11,323 bases of DNA from Nephromyces sp. MM_2019 (GCA_015657535.1 JADHZB010000160.1:1-11323); one strand, 5' to 3'. Shown: positions 1-6,800, counted from the stretch's first letter. Notes: generated from the letters alone by a model not told the origin. Numbers and translations are program-made.

Positions 1-165
1 GGTGTGTGTGTGTGTGTGTGTATGTGTGTGTGTGTGTGTGCGCATGTGTTTAAGCGTGTGTGTCGCTATGTGTGTGTGTTTGCGTGGGCGTATGTATTTA
101 TCCCTGTGTGTGTGTGTATGCTTGTATCCATAGTTGTGTAGTATTATTGCCAGCCCGTAATGAGG
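1..165. repeat. TG-rich low-complexity tract at the window edge
   Basis: Almost pure (GT)n for the first 40 bases, then interrupted TG-rich sequence to about 120, fading into unique sequence near 145. There is no gene here. The window starts inside the microsatellite, so the left edge may be an assembly break. Confidence 0.9.
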
Positions 166-187
166 GAATAACAGCTGATTGCTTAAC

Positions 188-244
188 CTTTGAACCAGCA
201 AGTGCAAAGCGCACTGCTTCACTAGTTTCAAGGTGATGAAGCAT
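188..244 (-). CDS. Weak candidate exon (19 codons)
   Basis: On the minus strand a frame beginning MLHHLETSEAVRFALAGSK is free of low-complexity residues and is followed by AAAG|GTTAAG, a weak donor. An upstream TTTAAG at about 257 could be an acceptor. The same frame stays open past the donor for about 30 more codons, so the exon end is unsure. It could be the exon downstream of the 515-671 candidate on the same strand. I do not recognise the protein. Support is reading-frame quality only. Confidence 0.18.
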
Positions 245-377
245 GATATTATGAGGGCATACTTAAACTTTACACGCCATTCCACACACACATAGATACA
301 TACCAGAATCCTTTCAAACTTACGCACATAGAACCGTCATATATCCCGCACACATGACATCTACTTATAGCACACGC

Positions 378-520
378 GTACAAACATCTGCGTGTAATCT
401 ACACACACGGCGTCTTCAGGTAACGCGCACACAAGAATCTTCCTATAACTTGCACGCGCAGCGTCTTTAGGTAACGCACACACATGCATCTTCATCCAGC
501 TTGCACGCACACACAGCATC
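378..520. repeat. Degenerate tandem repeat, about 51-55 bp unit, nearly three copies
   Basis: The motif GCGTCTTCAGGTAACGCGCA recurs at 410 and, with a few changes, at 461 (spacing 51). A decayed copy begins near 516. Because 51 is a multiple of three, the minus strand reads as a 17-residue repeat with VCALPKDA and VCALPEDA cores. The repeat is embedded in CA-rich sequence. It may be intronic or may extend the coding frame of the neighbouring exon. Confidence 0.7.
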
Positions 521-671
521 TTATAATTCAAGCTACGTGAAATTGCCTTTGAAGACTCATCATTTCTTTTGAAAATCAGCGCTTCTATCTTCTTTTCCTG
601 CATACATTTGACTGCCTCTTCATGTCTACTTCGCCCTCCATCGTAATAGGAGTACTCTAGGATGAGGAATA
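515..671 (-). CDS. Candidate internal exon, unknown charged protein
   Basis: Minus-strand exon of 157 bases. It follows a good acceptor, TTCTCATTGCAG (ends 672), and ends at a TG-type donor, ATGCT|GTGTGTGCG. The 51 full codons hold no Val-Cys or His-Thr filler and look like real protein: FLILEYSYYDGGRSRHEEAV first, then KCMQEKKIEALIFKRNDESS, then KAISRSLNYKM. It is rich in Glu, Lys and Arg, with no recognised domain. The frame stays open to about 361 through the 51-bp repeat, so the 3' end is uncertain. Upstream exons are not identified. TG-rich polarity on the sense strand fits a minus-strand gene. Confidence 0.4.
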
Positions 672-693
672 CTGCAATGAGAACATCAAAACG

Positions 694-707
694 AGTGTAT
701 ATACACT
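694..707. promoter_or_regulatory. Palindrome AGTGTATATACACT
   Basis: Perfect 14-bp palindrome. An identical copy is at 2220-2233 and variants occur elsewhere. It lies about 20 bases upstream (sense direction) of the acceptor of the minus-strand exon at 515-671. The function is unknown; a dimeric DNA-binding protein site or a repeat-derived motif are both possible. Confidence 0.5.
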
Positions 708-721
708 AGACTTTTTTCGAT

Positions 722-815
722 CTAGTGTGTCTCCACTGAGTGGCTGGAGTGTGTCTGCACTGAGTTGATCTGGTGTGTGTGCGATGAGTTGCTGGAGTGT
801 TTGTGCACTGAGCTG
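722..815. repeat. Degenerate tandem repeat, about 22-24 bp unit
   Basis: CTRG-AGTGTGTCTGCACTGAGTTG-like units begin near 722, 743, 768 and 791. Each unit itself carries an imperfect AGTGT..ACACT-type inverted repeat, so it may be a tandem expansion of the palindrome at 694. Confidence 0.65.
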
Positions 816-1070
816 CGCAAGTACAGACACTGCCCTGACTGAATGCGCACATACTGCCTTACACACACATTCATTCCTTTACGCAAGTGCACAAACACTG
901 TCATCCCTTCTGCTCGTTTCTATGTCGCTTCGCCTAGATACTTTGCTTCTCTAGACGATGCACAGGATTAGCTTTTCTATGCCTTCCACTTATACCTTGT
1001 GTGTGTGTGTATGTGGTGTGATTGAAAGTTTAATGGATTTCTTCGTTGAGAGCTTTTTCTTTTGTTGTAG

Positions 1071-1149
1071 TTTGATGATTCTATGCAGCTTTCCACATGA
1101 TACACAACTGGCTATGCATTGTTTAGGAGAGCTAATGATAGTATCCATG
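1071..1149 (+). CDS. Candidate internal exon, helical-repeat-like peptide
   Basis: Follows a strong pyrimidine-rich acceptor, CTTTTTCTTTTGTTGTAG (ends 1070), and ends at ATG|GTGTATGTA. In phase it reads LMILCSFPHDTQLAM, then HCLGELMIVSM, 26 codons, starting in phase 2 and ending in phase 0. The alternation of hydrophobic residues suggests amphipathic helices such as ARM/HEAT repeats, but no family can be named. It is the first of a set of plus-strand candidates reaching about 2379. I could not make its phase join the next exon at 1596 directly, so an exon is missing or a boundary is wrong. Confidence 0.3.
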
Positions 1150-1180
1150 GTGTATGTACATTGCTGTGTATATGTGTGTG

Positions 1181-1300
1181 GTTACTAGTATATGTATGGT
1201 TGCTAGAGTGTGTGTGTAGTTACTAGAGTGCGTGTGTGTGTGGTTGCTAGAGTGTACATGTCTGTGGTTAACAGAGTGTGTGTGAGTGTCGTTGCTAGAA
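1181..1300. repeat. TG ladder with regularly spaced GTTGCTAGAGTG motif
   Basis: GTTRCTAG (one copy GTTAACAG) occurs at 1181, 1199, 1219, 1243, 1267 and 1291, with spacing 18, 20, 24, 24 and 24, separated by (TG)n. It is a minisatellite with TG fill. Confidence 0.75.
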
Positions 1301-1314
1301 CGTGTGTTTGCCAG

Positions 1315-1445
1315 TGTGCATGTTTAACTGAGTGTGTTGCTGCCAGTGTGTAGTAGCCACTTTGTGTGTACTTAACTTAAGTGTGTGTACGCTTTCTGGC
1401 GTTTGTGTGTGGTTGCCATTATGCATGCTTAACTGAGTGTGTTTT
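1315..1445. repeat. Diverged direct duplication in TG-rich sequence
   Basis: CATG(T/C)TTAACTGAGTGTGTT occurs at about 1319 and again at about 1424, 105 bases apart, with TG-rich filler between. The minus-strand frame across it reads HTQLSMHNGNHT and HTQLNMHTGKHT. That is a repeat signature, not gene evidence. Confidence 0.5.
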
Positions 1446-1595
1446 TGCTTAAATGATTGTGCGCATGCTTGATATAGCGCGTATGGGCTTCCTTGCCAAT
1501 GTGTGCATCTTGTCTCTCTCAAAGCAACGTTTTATGTGTTATCCCTCTCAAACCCTCTTTGTGCATTTCATTTTACACACACTGCCCGTTGTCAG

Positions 1596-1647
1596 AACTC
1601 TTCAACTCTTTGATCAAAGACGCTCAGCCATATAATCACAGTGTTGA
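1596..1647 (+). CDS. Candidate internal exon
   Basis: Acceptor CCCGTTGTCAG (ends 1595); donor GTTGA|GTATAG. In phase it reads LFNSLIKDAQPYNHSV. It starts in phase 1 and ends in phase 2. The other frames meet stops or are less protein-like. Its 3' phase matches the next candidate at 1686, where the junction codon GA+C gives Asp. Confidence 0.35.
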
Positions 1648-1661
1648 GTATAGGCTTGCTT

Positions 1662-2261
1662 AGTGTATGTACACTCATTTCATAGCCACCACGTCAAGTA
1701 CAGTGTATTTACAGCCACCGTGTGTGTGCGCCCGGCTTTATATGATTTACAGCTGGGGCAGATCAGCTTACCAGGCGTGGCAACTAACCTTCGCGTGTGT
1801 GCAAGTCGCCTGCATATGCTGCGTGTGGGTGCACACAACATTCTTCCCAACCTAATTAGAGCTATCGAAAAAGTATGTCTTTAAGCAGAGCAGTGTACGT
1901 ACACTGCAATTTCACCCCACCAGCAAAGAATACGCAGACAAACAGTAAAATATGAATGTGTAGGATACCGCTGCCGTGCCTTTTCATCCAAGCATGTGTA
2001 GCAGAGATGGGTCTATAGAGGTGTACATACACTGGCTTTTGTGTGTGCGTGTCATATACATTAATGAGTGGTGATTAAGCCGTCTTATGAGTTGCACACC
2101 ACCTCTATCTGAACTTATCGCTGACTTCTTTACGTTTTTTGCAATTTGGCAGTGTATATACACCTCATAGCTACAACTGGATTCGTAGTCTAGCGTAGAA
2201 ATATTGGCAGAGAGAGCTTAGTGTATATACACTGAGAGATACAACCTAGTGTGTCTACACT
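1662..2261. promoter_or_regulatory. Cluster of AGTGTRYRTACACT-type palindromes
   Basis: Members: 1662-1675 (AGTGTATGTACACT), 1890-1907 (perfect 18-bp GCAGTGTACGTACACTGC), 2021-2032 (GTGTACATACAC), 2151-2164 (AGTGTATATACACC), 2220-2233 (AGTGTATATACACT) and 2248-2261 (AGTGTGTCTACACT). A half-decayed copy is at 1702 (AGTGTATTTACA). That is six clear copies in 600 bases; further copies lie at 694, 10268 and 10623. They lie mostly in presumed intron. Protein binding is inference. Confidence 0.65.
1686..1872 (+). CDS. Candidate exon(s), helical-repeat-like protein
   Basis: Acceptor CATTTCATAG (ends 1685) and a strong donor GAAAAA|GTATGT (1873). Reading: HHVKYSVFTAT, then a 33-base TG-rich segment (1720-1752, GTGTGTGTGCG..TTTACAG), then LGQISLPGVATNLRVCAS, RLHMLRVGAHNILP and NLIRAIEK. 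The 33-base segment starts GT, ends AG and is in frame. It may be a minute intron or be translated as VCVRPALYDLQ. The last 40 codons look like helical repeats (Leu/Ile/Ala spacing). The phase fits the exon at 1596. Together with 1596 and 2344 it gives a consistent model, but the product is not recognised. Confidence 0.42.
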
Positions 2262-2310
2262 GGGATGATGGAGTTGATATGTAACGTTACAGTTTTCGGC
2301 TATGTGGTGG

Positions 2311-2341
2311 GAGGAGGGGGGTTTACCCGCCTACCCTCCTC
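2311..2341. other. Nested hairpin just before a splice acceptor
   Basis: GAGGAGGG (2311-2318) pairs perfectly with CCCTCCTC (2334-2341), and inside it GGG/CCC (2319-2321/2326-2328) form a smaller stem. The outer arm overlaps the pyrimidine tract and CAG of the acceptor ending at 2343, so folding could mask it. Confidence 0.5.
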
Positions 2342-2343
2342 AG

Positions 2344-2379
2344 GTTGAATATGAAGAGCTACCAGTTTCCGTCCTTTGA
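2344..2379 (+). CDS. Candidate terminal exon (alternative frames open)
   Basis: After the acceptor TACCCTCCTCAG, phase 0 reads VEYEELPVSVL and then TGA. Phase 0 is what the donor at 1873 requires, so this could end the plus-strand gene after NLIRAIEK. Two competing readings exist. A plus frame to 2409 reads LNMKSYQFPSF, then EQREASLQFAY, with a GTGTAC donor. A minus frame reads AGFALLKGRKL, then VALHIQPEEG. The sequence alone does not decide. Confidence 0.28.
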   Translation, partial: VEYEELPVSVL

Positions 2380-2410
2380 GCAGCGCGAAGCCAGCCTGCA
2401 GTTTGCTTAC

Positions 2411-3055
2411 GTGTACACACATGCTTGACGAATAAGTTCTTTACACACAAGCGCTTATGTACACACACACACGCGCGAATACATACGCATATGCACATAT
2501 CCGCACACACGCAGGTGCACATACACGCATGTTCGCAAACACGCAACTACACACAACCACACAAGCTTCACCATACGTAGCCATAGCTAAGCGATATGAG
2601 CGATGCTGCGTTCCCCAATAGGAGCCCTAGGCGTCCGCTGTGACGTATTCAAAGGTCCATACAGACTCAGGTATTTTCGCCCGTACACACGCACAGGCAC
2701 CAGCACACACACAAGCGACTACTCACGCAAACACAAGCTCTAACGCACAAAAGCATCCACGCAAACACTAGCACCCGCTAGCACAAAGTAGTACACAAAA
2801 ACACTAACACACACACAGTCGACCATCACCGCCGCCACCAGCGCGCACAGGCACCCAGCACCACACACATAGCCAAAGCCATAAGAACCCGCATACACCT
2901 AGGCAAGCAAAGGGACACATAGGCACCCACGCACACAAAGGTAAGCATGCCCAAACCGCACACAGGGTCCGACTCACACAAAGGGAAGCAAAGCCACACG
3001 CAAGGGCAAGCAAGCCCACACTCACAAACCAGCAAACACACACCGCTCTTGAGCA
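2411..3055. repeat. CA-rich low-complexity region
   Basis: Long stretch of interrupted (CA)n with CACGCA and AGGCA variants. The long open frames on the minus strand (Cys/Val/Leu-rich) are repeat artefacts. The only unique-looking islands are about 2575-2672 and the edges. By the polarity trend in this window, CA on the plus strand would suit minus-strand introns. Confidence 0.8.
2601..2670 (+). CDS. Weak candidate exon; both strands open
   Basis: Between an AG at 2600 (or 2621) and the donor CTCAG|GTATTT, the plus strand reads MLRSPIGALGVRCDVFKGPY followed by RL. On the minus strand the same DNA reads SVWTFEYVTADA and a stop, or LYGPLNTSQRTPRAPIGE. It is an island of unique sequence in CA repeats and so probably an exon of something, but strand and frame cannot be decided by eye. 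The phase does not join the candidate at 2344. Confidence 0.2.
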
Positions 3056-3164
3056 TCCTCAGGATAACTATTCTCGGCAGTATTTACGCAGTTTTATAGC
3101 TACTCATTGAAGCTGAATATCCATATACCAACAAGTTTATATCTACAAAGCTATTCTAGCTTAC

Positions 3165-3195
3165 CTCTTCTTCCTCTAAAGATATATCGCAGATT
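3165..3195 (-). CDS. Candidate small exon on the minus strand
   Basis: Bounded by GATACTTACAG (acceptor, ends 3196) and GAAGAAGAG|GTAAGC (donor), reading ICDISLEEEE and ending in phase 0. The donor is identical in core to the two donors of the plus-strand gene at 3235. Its upstream intron would run across the start of that gene, which argues against it. Read on the plus strand, the same DNA has a pyrimidine-rich AG (3180) and TTCT|GTAAGTATC, which could be an untranslated exon. Confidence 0.22.
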
Positions 3196-3234
3196 CTGTA
3201 AGTATCAGAACACCACCTACTTCTCAATTTAAAA

Positions 3235-3281
3235 ATGTCGAAGGAAGAAAAGGAGCAAGTCTCCAACAAAAAGTTGGAGAG
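3235..3281 (+). CDS. Exon 1 of a three-exon gene for a 70-residue charged protein
   Basis: First exon of the best complete gene model. ATG lies in the context ATTTAAAAATG, suited to apicomplexan initiation, and reads MSKEEKEQVSNKKLE plus AG, ending at the strong donor GAG-AG|GTAAGC (phase 2). Exons 2 (4384-4434) and 3 (4923-5037) keep phase and end at TGA. The 70-residue product is highly charged (Glu, Lys) and largely helical in character, with no signal peptide, membrane segment or Cys. The likely compartment is cytosol or nucleus. I do not recognise the family; it could be a small subunit of a larger complex. The introns are 1102 and 488 bases, far longer than the 213-base CDS with stop, and filled with TG or CA repeats. 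Confidence 0.68.
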
Positions 3282-4383
3282 GTAAGCGAAAGAAAAAATT
3301 GGGAGAGGAGGGAGATTTAACCATCGGAAGGAGGCTTTTGCTTCCTTTGAAGCAGTACGTATATGTGCGTGTATATGCGTGTGTTGTGTAAGGATGAAAT
3401 ACCATAATTATATTATGAGATTCGGTTAGTTAATAACAGAGTATATATGTGCGTAGGAGGGGGGCCAGAAACACACACACGCACACAGCAGGTGTACTGG
3501 AAGTAACAACCATGCACACCATGTATATGAGAGGTAGAAAGCACACACTATGCATATGAGGCGCTAGGAGCACATGCACACATATGGACTGCATATATAT
3601 GAGAGTTAAGAAACATGAGCGCACACTGGTTTATAACTTTGAATTCTGTGTAGCCTTAGTTGAGTCGGGCTTCTCCCTCCTGTCGTTGGTTGTATGTACG
3701 CCCAACGAATAGGAATGAAGTTTTAGAGCAGTGAAGGAGCTCAGAATGCTGCTGTGTGCGTGTGGGGTGCAGGGGAGAGTTACGGCTGTTGTTAGTGTGC
3801 TTGTGTAGAAGGGGAGTGAGGCTAGTCGGTGTGTGTGTGTGTGTGTGTGTGCCTGTGTTCTTGGGGGTGCCTGTATGTTGTGTACGCAGGTGGCTGTGTA
3901 TTTATAGGTGAGTTTGTGTATGCAATGGTGCTTGTGTGTGTATGGGTGTTTGTGTGTGTGTGGGTGTTTCGTGTGCGTGCGTACGTGTGTGCCTGCAAAA
4001 AGCTAGTGCTTACCTCAGCCTTTTGCATGCTTGAACGGCTTGCACACGCATTGCCGTAGTGTGTGCACACTTGCAGACTTTTACAAGCATGCTATATCAG
4101 TGCGTGCTTTAGCATTCATTGTGTGTGTGCATTCCACATGGGTGCCAACATGCATATCATAGCACGACGAAGCCCTCTCCTCTTGCGTGTGTGCTTTGCA
4201 CGAGGGCCTTCTCTCGTGTGTGTGTTTGTGATTATGCGTGCTGTGTACTAGGGCCTTTTCTCGTATATTCGTGCGTGTTCTGCTCACTATCCCACTCTCT
4301 CTCGTGTTCGCGTGCATCCGTGTGTGCCTGTATGTTCCTTACTGAATGCCACTAAAATCAGCACATCACATAACTTTATGCAG
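3282..4383 (+). other. Intron 1 of the 70-residue gene, mostly TG-rich
   Basis: GTAAGC ... TTTATGCAG. It contains unique A/G-rich sequence to about 3350, a CA-rich patch (3470-3600), (GT)n at 3829-3851 and TG-rich sequence to about 4340. The open frames inside are Val-Cys and His-Thr runs. No convincing nested gene was seen. Confidence 0.6.
3829..3851. repeat. (GT)n microsatellite
   Basis: Uninterrupted GT for 23 bases inside intron 1. Confidence 0.95.
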
Positions 4384-4434
4384 CGCTTTAAGCAAGGACG
4401 AAAATGTGAAGGAGATGGATAATTTGCTGAAGAG
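4384..4434 (+). CDS. Exon 2 of the 70-residue gene
   Basis: Acceptor AACTTTATGCAG and donor AAG-AG|GTAAGC. Starting with the third base of the split Ser codon (AG|C), it reads ALSKDENVKEMDNLLK and ends again in phase 2. The 51-base length is a multiple of three. So both donors of the gene are the same RAGAG|GTAAGC and both introns are phase 2. The peptide fits an amphipathic helix. Confidence 0.65.
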
Positions 4435-4922
4435 GTAAGCTACAGCTTCTGCTTCCTCTGCCTCTAACCTAGGCTACTTCTTCATCTTAAAATATTTGTA
4501 AACATCGTATAAATCTGTAGAAAACACGGAATGTGTGCTGTTCTTATTAGCCTTTTAGGGGGATTTAATATCAATTTCAGCTTCGCACACACAGGCGAAC
4601 ATGCACCTATGCACACACCCAAACACACAGGTCAGCACATGCAGGCGGAAAAAACACAGGCAAACACAGGCAGGACACACAGCCATACCGGCACAAACAT
4701 GTATACATGCCCACAGCGATACACAGACGCCCACCAGCATACCCTCCAGCAGCCCCGACTCACCACGCACACGGACGCACAGCTCCCACACACAGACACA
4801 CACCTGCCATACCCTACTCAACCCCCACACCTCCCAATCACCCCACTCACCACCCACTCACACCACTCACATCCCCCCACAACCTACACACACACCCCCC
4901 ACACCCTCCACACTCTGCTCAG
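4435..4922 (+). other. Intron 2 of the 70-residue gene, CA-rich
   Basis: GTAAGC ... CACTCTGCTCAG. It has a pyrimidine-rich unique stretch to about 4560, then (CA)n with CCCACAC variants. Here the sense strand is CA-rich, the exception to the TG-on-sense trend. The 168-codon and 109-codon open frames spanning it are His/Thr/Pro repeat filler. Only the part after 4922 is coding. Confidence 0.6.
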
Positions 4923-5037
4923 GGCAATGACGCTAGAGTATGAAAAGAGAACGCCGGAGAAGCATGAGCATCACACTGAGTCAATCCCTCAGATGAAGGA
5001 GTTTCAGCGAACGCTCTCTCAAGAAGAGAACAAATGA
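4923..5037 (+). CDS. Exon 3 (terminal) of the 70-residue gene
   Basis: After the acceptor ACACTCTGCTCAG the split Arg codon (AG|G) is completed, and the frame reads AMTLEYEKRTPEKHEHHTES, then IPQMKEFQRTLSQEENK, then TGA. Composition changes sharply from His/Thr/Pro repeat to mixed charged sequence exactly at the AG. This is good evidence for the splice site, and against the long open frame that begins at 4531. The C-terminus is hydrophilic with a possible final helix (QMKEFQRTLSQEE). Function is unknown. Confidence 0.68.
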
Positions 5038-5071
5038 AGAGAAAGCTTCTCTCAAGGAGGGCTTACTAGCA

Positions 5072-5090
5072 CCCCTCTTATGAGGAGGGG
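5072..5090. other. Small hairpin in the presumed 3' UTR
   Basis: CCCCTC (5072-5077) pairs with GAGGGG (5085-5090) across a 7-base loop, 35 bases after the stop codon of the 70-residue gene. Confidence 0.4.
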
Positions 5091-5094
5091 AGGT

Positions 5095-5127
5095 AAAAAC
5101 ACACACTGGGATGCGGTGTGTGTTTTT
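5095..5127. other. 12-bp perfect hairpin AAAAACACACAC / GTGTGTGTTTTT
   Basis: The arms 5095-5106 and 5116-5127 are perfectly complementary with a 9-base loop, TGGGATGCG. It lies 58 bases after the TGA of the 70-residue gene and ends in TTTTT. It may be a 3'-end structure. Since it joins a CA and a TG block, it could also be an inverted-repeat breakpoint. Confidence 0.6.
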
Positions 5128-5490
5128 CGGCTACACACAGGGAGGGGTGGTCAAGGAGGTTGTGTTTGTAGGGCGGCTTCGGTGGACTGCCGAGCGAGAA
5201 TGCTAGGAGGTGGGGTAGGGTGTGTGTGTGCGAATGGAAATGTCGACCGCGGGGCACTCGATATGATCAACAGTGCCTTAGAATGAAGCTTGAAGCTTCG
5301 GTTTGTTGTGTGTGTGGGGTATGTATGTGTGCGTTGATGTATAGGCGTGAGTGTATGGATATCACTTTCTGCAATCTAAATGTGTGTGTCAGTGTGAGCA
5401 TCCGTGTGTGTGTGTGTATATGCGACTATCACGACACATCTGCGTGTCTATATATATGAAGGTTTTTGTAGGTTAACATACAGGTGTAAC
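5128..5490. repeat. TG-rich spacer with unclear unique islands
   Basis: 5150-5215 and 5233-5300 are unique-looking but open in several frames, for example ASVDCRARMLG and NGNVDRGALDMINSALE in one plus frame and WKCRPRGTRYDQQCLRMK in another. TG runs separate them. I cannot choose a frame, so no exon is called. Confidence 0.4.
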
Positions 5491-5495
5491 TTCTT

Positions 5496-5752
5496 ATGGT
5501 AAGTATTCCAATCCGTACATGGGTGAGTGCATACACACTTTTATGTCTGTAGAATACGCTCGAAGGTTGGCGCCTGCATGAGACTTGCCACGCTCCTGTG
5601 GATGTACGTGTGTGCGCATACTGGCATGTCACATGCTAGAATCTCACACGTACACCTTTCTGTGCATGTTTCTGTGTGTGTATCTTTAGGGCGTACTTCT
5701 TCAAGAGAGTTTTAACCTATGTGTTTCACACATAAGCACGCCTTTGGGTTAG
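5496..5752 (+). CDS. Candidate three-exon gene, about 38 residues
   Basis: Exons 5496-5498, 5553-5603 and 5690-5752. The first exon would hold only ATG, at the consensus donor ATG|GTAAGTATT. Acceptor TTTTATGTCTGTAG then opens NTLEGWRLHETCHAPVD, ending at the donor GAT|GTACGTGTG. Acceptor TGTGTGTATCTTTAG opens GVLLQESFNLCVSHISTPLG and TAG. All junctions are phase 0 and all four splice sites look good. The product is very short and unrecognised. A competing frame of the middle exon reads IRSKVGACMRLATLLWMY. It could also be a non-coding spliced RNA. Confidence 0.3.
5718..5734. other. 7-bp hairpin TATGTGT/ACACATA
   Basis: Perfect stem with a TTC loop, located inside the last candidate exon of the preceding model. 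Short, and could be chance in a TG/CA-rich genome. Confidence 0.35.
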
Positions 5753-5851
5753 ATTTTCTACTGCCAGTGTTAGCCAGAGACTATGCAACACACAAGCATT
5801 ACGCAGGCATGCACATACACACATTTTCTCTGTACGATGAGATGAATTGAG

Positions 5852-6052
5852 AAGCTGCCATGCCGATTAGATAGAAGTAGCAAGTTAATGCGGCCAGTGC
5901 AAAAGAATGCAAAAACATTCAAGAGATTCCATAGTGTGATTGGTTGGCGTACGTACACGCCATTAGCTGGAGGGAAGCAGGGCAATGGGAATGAGGCTGC
6001 ACTCGATACACACTATACGTGGAATGTGCATGTGTACGTATACCTGGCTTGA
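5852..6052 (+). CDS. Small ORF or exon, basic peptide
   Basis: From ATG at 5888 the frame is open for 54 codons to TGA at 6050-6052: MRPVQKNAKTFKRFHSVIGW, then RTYTPLAGGKQGNGNEAALD, then THYTWNVHVYVYLA. It is also open upstream to the AG at 5851 (KLPCRLDRSSKL), so this could be an internal exon ending at the donor TGGC|GTACGT (5949). The N-terminal part is Lys/Arg-rich and free of repeat filler; the end runs into TG sequence. The minus strand is also open here with a hydrophobic reading. No family recognised. Confidence 0.33.
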   Translation, partial: KLPCRLDRSSKLMRPVQKNAKTFKRFHSVIGWRTYTPLAGGKQGNGNEAALDTHYTWNVHVYVYLA

Positions 6053-6087
6053 GTGCTACTGTCAGGCTTCTGTATGCTGTGCAAGTA

Positions 6088-6213
6088 TGGGAGAAAAACT
6101 TGCCACACACACAAAGTTTGATGTTTTAATGAGGGTAAGAGTGCGACACACACACCAGGTAGGCTAGTAACACACGGTGATGGATGCTTTAAACAGTATA
6201 GCAGTGCCACACA
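6088..6213. repeat. Two diverged 63-bp tandem units
   Basis: The motif GTGCGACACACACACCAGGT and its variant GTGCCACACACACTAGGT, each preceded by GATG-TTTAA-like sequence, recur 63 bases apart. On the minus strand they read CVALLYCLKH and CVALLPSLKH, a 21-residue period. A third partial copy (CTTGCCACACACACAAAG) lies near 6100. Confidence 0.55.
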
Positions 6214-6379
6214 CACTAGGTAAGCTATAGAGATACAGCCTAGTGTGAAAGTAGCGGGTAAGCGGGATACACATTGAGTGAAGGCCTATTGAGGAGTCAC
6301 CTACATTTGAGTTTCAAGAAGCGGGACACACATCCTCCTGTACGTACATTCAAGCTCCTCTATCTTCCTACCTTCTCAT

Positions 6380-6800
6380 GAGTGCAAACGCAGAAAACAC
6401 CATCAGAATATCTCTCTCAAGCACCCACACACACACATAATATGCACTAGCAGCAGCGTATGCCATAGTATATACATCCCCAAGAGCTACGCACAAACAG
6501 ATATGCCGAAGAGGAACACACACACGCACACGCAGCAGCATGGGCATATATTCATGCAGCACAAGTACGCACATACTCACACATTCACATCAGAAATACA
6601 CATATGCACACACTCACATCAAAGGAATTAGACACACGCACACTCTCATATCAGAAGAGGTAAACAAATACACTCGCGTCAGCAATAGTATATTCGCGCA
6701 CACATAGTAGCCTCTATACTCTACAGCCCAAGTTAGTTCAAAAAAACAGCTATTCACAGCTCTCTTTCCATATATGCATGCACACAAGCATGCACACACT
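6380..6800. repeat. CA-rich region with TCACATCAGAA-like units
   Basis: Interrupted (CA)n. CTCACATCA or CTCATATCA followed by GAA/AAG recurs about every 35 bases between 6570 and 6690. It lies downstream of the minus-strand gene ending at 6843. No gene is called. Confidence 0.65.

Noticed and set aside
220..270. GTGATGA box suggesting a C/D snoRNA
   Set aside because: No CTGA D box at a suitable distance and no terminal stem.
2804..3056. Cys/Val/Leu-rich minus-strand open frames resembling membrane proteins
   Set aside because: Produced by interrupted (CA)n read on the other strand. The hydrophobic look is a repeat artefact, with overlapping frames equally open.
3829..4070. Opposed Val-Cys and His-Thr open frames in intron 1
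   Set aside because: Pure consequence of (GT)n; no unique sequence and no start context.
4531..4922. Long plus-strand open frames rich in His, Thr and Pro
   Set aside because: They arise from CA/CCCACA repeats that lack stops. Composition changes to normal protein exactly at the AG of 4921-4922, so only the part after it is coding.
5080..5286. 68-codon plus frame ending NGNVDRGALDMINSALE
   Set aside because: Part looks coding, but it is split by TG runs, has no clear acceptor and two other frames are equally plausible. No exon can be fixed.
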